A DNA stretch of 64,000 nucleotides. It comes from a virus. Position numbers and translations under genes: made by a program. Positions 47,786 through 55,053 of the stretch are shown here, piece by piece (the stretch's first letter is position 1; every line of letters begins with the position of its first letter). The DNA lies in the IMG/VR virus record IMGVR_UViG_3300026484_000394, positions 33,198-97,197 of that record. One strand, written 5' to 3'. The notes under the pieces are model-generated. The model was not told the origin of the DNA, ran no database searches, and saw only the letters and a program-made list of their open reading frames with translations.

Positions 47786-50700
47786 TTTTTTTCCTTGTTG
47801 TATCATAGAAACCGATAAATGGGTCTAGATCTATTCCCATCATCAAGTTATTTTTTTTAGCTGAATTCATCAGTTGCTTTGAGGCCATTATCTTAGTCTT
47901 CACATCCTGAATTGCTTTATGTCCAAAAGGAACATGAATACCAAGTTGGTCACCATCGTAATCGGCATTTTGACCGTCCTCAATTACTGCAGGAATATGC
48001 ATAACATTTCCTGAAGTCCTCGAAGCATAATGTCCCGTCATATTGTGTTTATGCAGAGAGGGTGCTCTATTTATTACAACAGGGATCTCTCTCATTGCAC
48101 TATCTAAAACTCGAGTAGCAGACTCATTTCTATTTTCTATCATCTTTTTTGATTCGTTTACTGGAATCCCCATTTGGGACATCTTTCTCACTACGTGAGG
48201 TTCATACATTGACCAAGCGACATTGTTTGGAAGTTCTATTTGGTCTATGCCCATGTTTTTTGTATGAGGGGCAATAACAGCTCTTCCTGAGCCAAACACT
48301 TTGTTTTTTAGTATTCTTTGATGCCAGAAAGATGTCTTTGGATTTTCTCCTGCCACAATATCCATAACACTCTTCAGTTCTTTTTTTTGACTCTTCTTGT
48401 TGGGAGATAGGTTTGTTCCATACATAGCACCTATATGCTCTTGCAGTTCTTTGTGTAACCCATTTACTATTTGAGCAGGAGCTTTAGCTTTTTTTGCCTC
48501 TTCAAGAGTATTTACAGAGTGTATGATGTTAGCATAATGCTCATTTACATCATGCTCAACTAAACTGCCGTTCGGAAGCTTTGTTGGGGGACGCATACTT
48601 GTAGGAAGAACAGGTATTTTTGATATAAACATTGTTTCTGATGGGCTTTGCTTTAAGCTATCTAGCTTCTTGATTGCTTTGATTGCTTTGATTGCTCTGT
48701 CTGCTTTTCCTACATCAGACGTATGTTTCACTTCTGATCGCAACTCTGCCAGCCTCTCGGTTGTATTAAGCTTACCTATCTTGTGGTACACTCCACTAAT
48801 TCCCTCGTGGTGAATATCTTTATCTAGTTCTGCTTCTGTCTTACCCAAGAGGCTTGCCACTGTCTTCTTGTAGAAAGGGTTAATTACTTTTTGCTTTAAA
48901 TCTATGTGTCCGTATTGACTTCCGTGTCCTCCAAAAATACGAGTATCGTAAAATCCTTTGTTTACGGGTTCCATTGTGTTTCTCTTCATCCCGTAAGGTT
49001 GGCTCACTCTCCCTATTGAAACTCTGGTTACATCCTTATCTGTCATTGGAATGGTATGAAGATGGTTGCCATCTGCATGAACTTTAATATTCATTTGCCC
49101 TAGAAGGCCATGAAATTTCTCTCTAGCAGATTTGGGCTCGGGAGGAGGAGGGATGTGCCCAGCCTCAAAAGCATTAAACCAATCCTTGTTTTCTTGAGAC
49201 TTCACACTTCCGACTTCTCTAAGAAAGTCTCTGGCGTTATGAGCAAGAAGAGCATTTATTTCCATGTTGGAAATTGAAGATGCAGATATCTTGCCACCTT
49301 TTTTTGGTTGTTTCATCCCATCTACTGGACCATGACCAATAGCCGAATAAGTGCCTTCCCCTTGCTTGAATAGCTTCAGGGTATTGTAATGTGCTACAAA
49401 CACTTTATCTTTGAGATGCTTCTTTCTTACTGGGTCGTATACCTTATGATATAGCTGCACACCATTTTTGTCTGCCTCTTGTTGAGCAAACTCAGATAAA
49501 TCATCGTTCGTATAATGAGGAAGTGAATATTTCTTTCCTGTCTTGTGTGCTACTTCTGTCAATGCTGCTTCGCTAATTTGAGCAGGATTTTGTCTTGAAG
49601 TTACCCCTGCTCCACCAAAAACTATATCCAGAGGTTTGCCTGTTTCATCAGTAGGCATCTCATGCATAGGTAATACACCTGAAATGATTCCCTTGTTCCC
49701 ACTTCGTCCAGCGACCTTATCTCCCTTTTTGAGTGGAGATTTATAGGTGGCTGTAATATGATAATTGTTGCCTCTCTTTTCTCTTGTTCTGATTACACCC
49801 GTCTCTTGTGTTTTCCACTTTGACATCTCAGGAGCATATCCACCATAAAGCAGTTTTTTTACCTTATCATTTTCAAAACGAACTTCACTAGGGTCCATTT
49901 TCCTAAATCCAAGAGTAATAGGCTCATCTTTACTAGCGGCTTCCCCTTCATTCATGATTCCGTGTGCATCATACTTGGACATATCAATTTTCTTAGCTAT
50001 CTCCGGAAACAGAGAAGCGAACTTCTGCTTGCTGTATTCCGTTCCAGTAGAGGCATCCGTTTTGAATCTAACACCATGTAGTGATGTCATCTTCTTAGCA
50101 GCATCTTCAGATACAATAAATGCATCATTCCTTGTTCCTGGAAACATCATCCAAGCAGCTCGAAGGTTTTTACCTAAAGCAAGCTCACCATCCTTGGTGA
50201 AATTTGAATCCACCAGAGCTTGACCTTTTTTTATCTTATCTCCAGCTTTTACTATTGGATAATGATCTATATATGTTTTTGTATTAAGTCTTAGTTTATC
50301 TTTTGCATAGTCTTGAGTTTGCTTAGTTCCGGCACTATCAGTATAATGAATTAGTCCATTCTTCTCATCTACTTTTGTCACTGTTCCGGAAGTATCAGCT
50401 GTCACTAAGTGGTGTTTAGCTAATTCTGCCGACATATTTCCATTCTTGCCCTGAAGCCGAACAGGATTGACATCTCTTTTTGCAAGAGGGAGGGCTTGAA
50501 GCACATGTTTTGAAGCCATCAGGCTTCTAGTAGGGTCGTTTGAGCTAATCATCCCTAGTGAGTTCATTGCAGGGCCATACATGTCTTCTGCATGAATCAG
50601 CTGATAGTCGGCACTTTTCAATCTTCCAACTTGAATATCATTCTTGTGTCTTATTCCCACACTTCCCTTGTGGTCATCAGGAAAGGCAATTTTCTTGTCC

Positions 50701-52007
50701 CAAAGATCCCCGACTGTCTTAACGGTTTCCTTCCCCGTCTTTACATCTCTCACCATTAAAGCAGGATTTCCAAATTTATCTATGTGGGCTCCGTGAGTTA
50801 GACTGAGAGTAATTCCCGTATTCGCCCCTTCAGGAGATTTGATAGGGTCGATAAATCCTAATTGAGATGAATGTAGAGAGCGAACTGACGGAGTAATCAT
50901 TTCTGACGACGAGATGCCGCCTTCTCCAACAGGAGTAATTTCCATATTTCCTTGCGTAGTCTGCAATGGATTGTATTCTTCAGGCATTCTTGATATAGCT
51001 GCCGTAGTCATAAAGCCTTTAGCTGCTTTTTCTAAAGTAGGCTCTTTCAGAGCATCGAACACCTGCACCTTAAATGGATTATTTAGGGCACCTTTCATCT
51101 TCATTTCAGATTTTTTAAGTTCAGTGTTAACTCCCTCTGCCAGAAGCTTTTGAGGAGTCATTATTTTCTTGAACATTAAGTTCTCTTTATCATCCTCTTC
51201 AGCCCCTTTTTTTACAGCCACATTTCGAGCAATACCGAGCAAGATAGTTTTCTTGTTCACTGTATTCAAAGGAGTACCCAAAGTGTGCTTTGTCACAGAG
51301 GGATCAAGTTTTGTTTGAGAGAAGTATTCTTGAATATGTTTTTCTACCTCTGACTGAGGAGGAGTGACATCTTTTCCTATTAGACCAAGTGTGTTGGCCA
51401 GCTTCAGAGAAGTTGCACGAACATTAGACTTAGAAGATAAGTGATTGAACAGTTGGTCTCCCAGAATGCCCTTAGATTCTTTCTCTGAAGCACCCAAGAT
51501 AGTTGCAATATCCACGGCATTGAACTGCTTCCCTCCAAGAATCACATTGACATCATTCTTGCCAGTAGGAGAAACTATTTTCATACCTCTTCCATTCTCT
51601 GCATTCATCATAGTCTCAACATCACCGTTGGCTTTATTTTGAGTGTAGGCTCCAGACTTAAGCCTAATCTGGTGTGGAAGATTGTAAGTATTTCCCTGAA
51701 TAAGAAAGCCACCTTTCCTAGTATATACAGGCACAGTTCCTAGAGATACTTTTCTCTCTTTAGAAATCACTTTCTTGCTCTTATTATCTATTACAGCTAC
51801 ATCTGCTAAATACTTCTGAGAAAGGGTTCCTCCCGAATCTATAAGTTTACTTAGTCTCTTGTATGTGTGATTTACGGGAAGTGTTCTAACATTGGAATAT
51901 TTAAGAGTCTTATATTTTCCTACAACTTCTCGTCCTTCATAGACAGATGTTATTTCGTCCTGAATTCTCTTGTTTGCCTCTTTTGTTCCTGTCTGTAATT
52001 TTTGCAT
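47766..52007 (-). CDS. Fused RNA polymerase beta / N-terminal beta' subunit, 1413 aa
   Basis: DNA-dependent RNA polymerase, multisubunit type. Beta part, residues 1 to about 960: VSLGTVPVYTRKGGFLIQG (87-105); a rifampicin-region equivalent (346-364); FIDPIKSPEGANTGI (385-399); GELALGKNLRAAWM (607-620); KKGDKVAGRSGNKGIIS (760-776), with K764 and K772 equal to E. coli K1065 and K1073; and NMEINALLAH near 914. Beta' part, about 985-1413: GFYDTRIFGG (1018-1027), YGHIDL without the zinc ribbon that normally precedes it, IPVLPTSMRP (1131-1140), NRAPSLHKHN (1313-1322) and catalytic NADYDGD (1347-1353). It ends soon after LDPFIGFYDTTR (1394-1405), equal to about residue 515 of E. coli beta'. Bridge helix and trigger loop are absent. 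ATG 52007 follows AAGGGGA by 7 nt. Confidence 0.92.
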   Translation of the reverse strand: MQKLQTGTKEANKRIQDEITSVYEGREVVGKYKTLKYSNVRTLPVNHTYKRLSKLIDSGGTLSQKYLADVAVIDNKSKKVISKERKVSLGTVPVYTRKGGFLIQGNTYNLPHQIRLKSGAYTQNKANGDVETMMNAENGRGMKIVSPTGKNDVNVILGGKQFNAVDIATILGASEKESKGILGDQLFNHLSSKSNVRATSLKLANTLGLIGKDVTPPQSEVEKHIQEYFSQTKLDPSVTKHTLGTPLNTVNKKTILLGIARNVAVKKGAEEDDKENLMFKKIMTPQKLLAEGVNTELKKSEMKMKGALNNPFKVQVFDALKEPTLEKAAKGFMTTAAISRMPEEYNPLQTTQGNMEITPVGEGGISSSEMITPSVRSLHSSQLGFIDPIKSPEGANTGITLSLTHGAHIDKFGNPALMVRDVKTGKETVKTVGDLWDKKIAFPDDHKGSVGIRHKNDIQVGRLKSADYQLIHAEDMYGPAMNSLGMISSNDPTRSLMASKHVLQALPLAKRDVNPVRLQGKNGNMSAELAKHHLVTADTSGTVTKVDEKNGLIHYTDSAGTKQTQDYAKDKLRLNTKTYIDHYPIVKAGDKIKKGQALVDSNFTKDGELALGKNLRAAWMMFPGTRNDAFIVSEDAAKKMTSLHGVRFKTDASTGTEYSKQKFASLFPEIAKKIDMSKYDAHGIMNEGEAASKDEPITLGFRKMDPSEVRFENDKVKKLLYGGYAPEMSKWKTQETGVIRTREKRGNNYHITATYKSPLKKGDKVAGRSGNKGIISGVLPMHEMPTDETGKPLDIVFGGAGVTSRQNPAQISEAALTEVAHKTGKKYSLPHYTNDDLSEFAQQEADKNGVQLYHKVYDPVRKKHLKDKVFVAHYNTLKLFKQGEGTYSAIGHGPVDGMKQPKKGGKISASSISNMEINALLAHNARDFLREVGSVKSQENKDWFNAFEAGHIPPPPEPKSAREKFHGLLGQMNIKVHADGNHLHTIPMTDKDVTRVSIGRVSQPYGMKRNTMEPVNKGFYDTRIFGGHGSQYGHIDLKQKVINPFYKKTVASLLGKTEAELDKDIHHEGISGVYHKIGKLNTTERLAELRSEVKHTSDVGKADRAIKAIKAIKKLDSLKQSPSETMFISKIPVLPTSMRPPTKLPNGSLVEHDVNEHYANIIHSVNTLEEAKKAKAPAQIVNGLHKELQEHIGAMYGTNLSPNKKSQKKELKSVMDIVAGENPKTSFWHQRILKNKVFGSGRAVIAPHTKNMGIDQIELPNNVAWSMYEPHVVRKMSQMGIPVNESKKMIENRNESATRVLDSAMREIPVVINRAPSLHKHNMTGHYASRTSGNVMHIPAVIEDGQNADYDGDQLGIHVPFGHKAIQDVKTKIMASKQLMNSAKKNNLMMGIDLDPFIGFYDTTRKKNGNRKS

Positions 52008-52011
52008 CTGA

Positions 52012-52566
52012 CTATCCCCTTGTAGTAGTTTGAGTTTGGACACCACTCGTAGTGGTAACTGAATATCCGGTGTATGGTGGCTTCGGTGTTATCACACTAT
52101 CTTCTGACTCCACTAGGAGCTCTTCTTCACTAGAAGATCTCCCAATAGCGTCTGCGTAATCTTTGGTTTCATTCATTTCATATTTCACAGCTACAATTGC
52201 TTTTACTACAGGAGAAGAGGTCGGATGTGATATTGTTCTTGTTCTTACTTTAGAACCTGATCTATGAAAAGAGTTAACTTTAACATTATCTATCATATTT
52301 ACGACATCTACATCAGGCGGAATGAAGCTTGGAGCATGAGAGATAGCTTCTGAGTGCTCCACAAAGAACTTAGTCATACCAGACAGCTGAGTGCTTGACA
52401 TTCCAGTAATAACTCCATTCTCCTGTGGCACAAAACCACCCCTTTCGTCAACAACAGTTATACGACTCTCTATCCACCCAAAATTAAGCCGATGAATTTC
52501 AAAAGACATATCCATTCTCTCGGCAGAAATTGGATCAACATTGACTGTTTCTCTAATTACGGCCAT
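52012..52566 (-). CDS. Hypothetical structural-region protein, 184 aa
   Basis: Overlaps the preceding gene by 14 nt and its stop lies 4 nt before the polymerase start; its last codons carry the polymerase ribosome site. Beta-rich first half; a flexible Ser/Thr/Glu-rich tail (SSSEEELLVESED, then TTTSGVQTQTTT). No family recognised. The disordered tail and company of a connector-like protein suggest a minor virion protein. Confidence 0.6.
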   Translation of the reverse strand: MAVIRETVNVDPISAERMDMSFEIHRLNFGWIESRITVVDERGGFVPQENGVITGMSSTQLSGMTKFFVEHSEAISHAPSFIPPDVDVVNMIDNVKVNSFHRSGSKVRTRTISHPTSSPVVKAIVAVKYEMNETKDYADAIGRSSSEEELLVESEDSVITPKPPYTGYSVTTTSGVQTQTTTRG

Positions 52567-53002
52567 TTACATATCCAAACTCATACTCTGCAGAGGCCAT
52601 AGGCACTGTTCCCCAAGCATCACAATAAAATGACCGAGCACATTCAGTTGAAGAAAATCGTTCCATCTTGCTTTGATATGCCGCAGCTATAGCGAAATAC
52701 TTATCTGCTTTGTTTGAGTAGTCAATTTGACCTACGTTATCATCACCAATACTCATTTGATTTCTATTTTCTTGATGAGCAACGGCTTCCATTAGCTTTG
52801 AAATTATCCCTGGTAGCAATACTATTTCGGGAATGGTTTTAATCCTTCCTTTCAGAGCTGGATAGAGAAAGCACAGCTCTTCTCTAATATCTCTATCGAA
52901 CATTTCTATCTCTTCATCATCAAACTGCTCCTTGTTATTTAGGAGCACATTTAATTCATTGCGGTCTCGTATATAAGCCCGCACTTTCTCAGGATCAATC
53001 AT
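52553..53002 (-). CDS. Possible head-tail connector-like protein, 149 aa
   Basis: Helical at both ends with a short middle (FLYPALKGRIKTIPEIVLLPGIISKLMEAVAHQ). The all-helical small size resembles gp6-type head-tail connectors, but no diagnostic motif is visible. It starts 5 nt after the previous stop and overlaps the next gene. Treat the connector idea as a guess from outline. Confidence 0.4.
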   Translation of the reverse strand: MIDPEKVRAYIRDRNELNVLLNNKEQFDDEEIEMFDRDIREELCFLYPALKGRIKTIPEIVLLPGIISKLMEAVAHQENRNQMSIGDDNVGQIDYSNKADKYFAIAAAYQSKMERFSSTECARSFYCDAWGTVPMASAEYEFGYVNGRN

Positions 53003-53007
53003 TTAAC

Positions 53008-53523
53008 TTACCTATGCTTTTTTTGTTTTAGATAGCTCACAACACAAGTGGCATCTGCATAATCTTCGTCCCCAATAACTTCTATGCTTTTTCCTAGTGA
53101 AGTACAATGCACCTCATCAATGCCAGCTTCGCCCATATCTACATTGCAAGTACCTCCAATAATTCCACCTAAAGGCTCAAACATGAGAGTTCCCTTGTTG
53201 TCCACAATGTCTACTGTATCATTGTATATTTCGCAGTTCGTTACGATTTTTGGTGTAGAATCTTTAGGCTCCGTAAGTAGATATTCCGTGGTGTCCATAT
53301 TATACTTATCTCTACATGGCTCTGCATACACTCTAAGCAAACTCATGTCTCTTGCGTCAAAAAGATCTGCAAAAAAATAATCAATGTAATTGCCATTTTT
53401 GTCTTTGTTTTTATCTGCTTCTTGAAAACGGTCTAGGAAGTTGCGGGTAAAGGAAATAGCTCCTGCTTTAGAAATATTGGAATTTCCTCTAACTAGAACC
53501 TCTTTTTTGTATAATGAACTCAT
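53008..53523 (-). CDS. Hypothetical protein, 171 aa
   Basis: First gene after the minus-strand promoter at 53554-53582; AGGAG lies about 6 nt before the ATG. Mixed strands and a basic helix near the N-terminus; six cysteines spread through the second half. No recognised family. Leads the operon that continues into the RNA polymerase gene. Confidence 0.6.
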   Translation of the reverse strand: MSSLYKKEVLVRGNSNISKAGAISFTRNFLDRFQEADKNKDKNGNYIDYFFADLFDARDMSLLRVYAEPCRDKYNMDTTEYLLTEPKDSTPKIVTNCEIYNDTVDIVDNKGTLMFEPLGGIIGGTCNVDMGEAGIDEVHCTSLGKSIEVIGDEDYADATCVVSYLKQKKHR

Positions 53524-53553
53524 ATCTTACTCCTGTTTTTTTATTTAGGAGAT

Positions 53554-53582
53554 ATTGTATCATCTTTTGGATATATTCTCAA
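53554..53582 (-). promoter_or_regulatory. Strong sigma70-type promoter driving 53523 to the RNA polymerase gene
   Basis: On the minus strand: TTGAGA (53582-53577), 17-bp spacer, TACAAT (53559-53554), with TGA before the -10 as an extended -10. It lies in the 107-nt gap between the fibre-like gene and the operon of 53523, 53002, 52566 and the RNA polymerase. The leader would be only about 25 nt. Confidence 0.65.
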
Positions 53583-53588
53583 TAGAAG

Positions 53589-53604
53589 CCTCTCCGGAGA
53601 GAGG
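53589..53604. terminator. GC-rich hairpin 3' of the coiled-coil gene, no U-tract
   Basis: CCTCTC-CGGA-GAGAGG, a perfect 6-bp stem with a tetraloop, 27 nt after the stop of 53631-54641 and just before the -35 of the next promoter. No run of T follows on the minus strand, so it may be a 3'-end stabiliser or a factor-dependent stop rather than a simple intrinsic terminator. Confidence 0.4.
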
Positions 53605-53630
53605 ACTCTATGAAGATAGACCCAAAGGGA

Positions 53631-54641
53631 CTATGCTACAGCTCCGTCACCGTCACCAGCATCATTTGAAAGACCAAGACCTTTTCTAAAAGAAGTAATA
53701 ATTCTACTTTTATCCATGCTTGAAGCTTTTAATGTATGAGCATCTGTATACTCTTTAGCAGCAGCTAATGTATCAATAATGCTTGTAGCAGTTGCTTTAG
53801 CATTTTGAGCAATTGTAGTTGCATTAGAAGTAACTTTACTGATTAGACCTGGTACAAGTTCAGAATCTTCATTAGTAGTATCATTTAAGATATTTTCAGC
53901 AGATTGTACTCTGTCAGAAATAGAACTTAAAGAATCACCTTCACCACCAGTGATTTCTTCTAGTTTTTCTTCAATTCTTGACTCAGCAGCAGCAACTTTT
54001 GCTTCAGTAGAAGTAGTAAGTTCAGTTTTTGCAGCAGTAATTTTTTCATCTGTTGTATTAGCATTTGCTTGTTCAGCAGTGATTGCACGAAGTTTTTCCT
54101 GATCAACTAAATTAGCAACAGAACCTTCAATATCTTTGCTACCATTTAATTTAGTAACAGTTGCTTCAGTAGTAACTAATCTATCGTTAATAGCACCAAC
54201 AGTAGTTTTAGCAGCTTCTTTGTTATCAGCAACAGCTTTAACTAAAGCAACAATGTCAGCATTGTTAGAGTCAGTAGCATTTTTGTTGTCATTGATTTTA
54301 CCAAGTAAAGCAGCTTCAACATTAGTGGCACGAGTATTTTCATCTACGATATCTTTTTTGTTAGCAGCAATTTTGTCTAAGAAGTCAGCAACAATACCAT
54401 CTTCATTTGAAACAGCAGATTTAACATCTCTAACCATCTCAGCAAGAGACACAGAGTCATTGCTATCATCTAGTTCAGTAATTGCAGTTAATTGAGTTTG
54501 AAGTTCATTTACAGCAGTTAGTAATTCTGTTTTTGTAGAAAAACCTTTGCCCTCAACGTATTCAACTGTACTTTTACCTTGTTCTTCAACAAGATCAACT
54601 AAGATTTGTTCTAATTCTTCTGTAGTTACATTATCAGCCAT
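53631..54641 (-). CDS. Coiled-coil fibre-like virion protein, 336 aa
   Basis: Long helical sequence dominated by Ala, Thr, Asn, Asp, Glu, Lys and Val, with heptad-like spacing and phrases such as ENTRATNVEAALLGKI that are typical of trimeric phage fibre shafts. The base use is simpler and more repetitive than the neighbours (many gca and aca codons). It stands alone between two large gaps. Its leader holds three hairpins and its 3' end another, the sort of layout used for an abundant, stable mRNA. AAAGGA lies 6-7 nt before the ATG. A head or tail fibre, or head-decoration fibre, are the likely roles. Confidence 0.6.
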   Translation of the reverse strand: MADNVTTEELEQILVDLVEEQGKSTVEYVEGKGFSTKTELLTAVNELQTQLTAITELDDSNDSVSLAEMVRDVKSAVSNEDGIVADFLDKIAANKKDIVDENTRATNVEAALLGKINDNKNATDSNNADIVALVKAVADNKEAAKTTVGAINDRLVTTEATVTKLNGSKDIEGSVANLVDQEKLRAITAEQANANTTDEKITAAKTELTTSTEAKVAAAESRIEEKLEEITGGEGDSLSSISDRVQSAENILNDTTNEDSELVPGLISKVTSNATTIAQNAKATATSIIDTLAAAKEYTDAHTLKASSMDKSRIITSFRKGLGLSNDAGDGDGAVA

Positions 54642-54677
54642 GGATAATCCTTTTAACTTAATATTTTTTGAGCTAGG

Positions 54678-54774
54678 CTCAGTGGAGTCCTCTTTAAAAA
54701 AAGGAACTCTGAGAAACTACTCTCTTCACCAGAAGTGAGAGTATAGTAGTTTCAAGCTGAATGATAGCTTGAAA
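54678..54774 (-). ncRNA. Three tandem hairpins in the leader of the fibre-like gene
   Basis: 54750-54774: TTTCAAGCT / AGCTTGAAA, perfect 9-bp stem with a 7-nt loop. 54716-54750: ACTACT and CTCTTCAC pair with GTGAGAG and AGTAGT around a 5-nt loop, with small bulges. 54678-54713: CTCAG and GAGTCC pair with GGAACTC and CTGAG. All lie between a TATAAT and the ribosome site, so they would form the 5' end of the mRNA. They may stabilise the transcript or regulate it. Reading as terminators on either strand is possible but less fitting. Confidence 0.5.
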
Positions 54775-54788
54775 TTTACTGCTTTTTT

Positions 54789-54794
54789 ATTATA
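54789..54794 (-). promoter_or_regulatory. Possible -10 box TATAAT for the fibre-like gene
   Basis: Minus-strand TATAAT about 150 nt before the ATG at 54641. No good -35 at 17 bp (GGGCTA). Transcription from here would begin just upstream of the three hairpins. Confidence 0.35.
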
Positions 54795-54853
54795 ACTGCT
54801 TCGGCCATCAATAGCCCTAGTCTAGCATATTAAAAAAACTAAATAGCTGAAAT

Positions 54854-54884
54854 CCCAATCGTCTAAACTTGTTTAGTGGTTGGG
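54854..54884. repeat. Inverted repeat in the intergenic gap
   Basis: CCCAATC and CTAAA pair with TTTAG and GGTTGGG around a 4-nt loop; one G-T wobble in the outer arm. No T-run follows on either strand. It borders the transposase-like remnant and might be a mobile-element end or a structured RNA. Confidence 0.4.
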
Positions 54885-54904
54885 CAGTTCACCTTTAGCA
54901 AAAT

Positions 54905-55003
54905 TAAACAATAATATCTGAACTTGAAATAGCAAGAATGAGTGAAGATGAAGCAAGAATAACTTTTGAAAAACTAAGACGGAGTGGTACAGAATGCATA
55001 TGA
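54905..55003 (+). pseudogene. Possible remnant of an IS1595-type transposase N-terminus
   Basis: On the plus strand, against the direction of the flanking genes, a frame ending at TGA 55001-55003 reads MSEDEARITFEKLRRSGTEC from ATG 54938. This resembles the start of IS1595-family transposases (pattern 'msEdEAr..fe.lRW..g..CPhCG'), breaking off where the zinc-binding CPHCG would begin. Nothing further of an element is visible. It is only about 30 codons, so chance similarity cannot be excluded. Confidence 0.3.
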
Positions 55004-55020
55004 AACGTAAGATTTATTGT

Positions 55021-55050
55021 TATTACTCCCTCTCCTGGAGAGGGGTAATA
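55021..55050. terminator. Long hairpin 3' of the 419-aa gene, no U-tract
   Basis: TATTAC and CCCTCTCC pair with GGAGAGGG and GTAATA, a stem of at least 11 bp starting 3 nt after the stop of 55054-56313 on the minus strand. It is followed there by ACAATAAATC, not by a T-run. It is probably an mRNA 3'-end structure; intrinsic termination is uncertain. Confidence 0.5.
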
Positions 55051-55053
55051 CTA

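Larger units (their letters stand above)
54642..55053. other. 412-nt non-coding gap
   Basis: The only gap above 300 nt. From the right (the order read on the minus strand) it holds a strong 3' hairpin of the 55054 gene, a short transposase-like remnant on the plus strand, an inverted repeat at 54854-54884, a TATAAT on the minus strand at 54794-54789, three tandem hairpins (54678-54774) and the ribosome site of the 54641 gene. No tRNA or longer ORF is visible. Confidence 0.7.

Noticed and set aside
47770-47790. Run of eight A at the polymerase/HNH overlap as a frameshift site making a polymerase-HNH fusion
   Set aside because: The HNH frame is +1, whereas A-run slippage in phage genes is typically -1. 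The HNH gene has its own ribosome site and start.
54750-54774. Plus-strand intrinsic terminator (9-bp stem followed by T-rich sequence)
   Set aside because: No plus-strand transcript is expected here. The T-run begins 9 nt after the stem, and the stem is one of three placed in a minus-strand leader.
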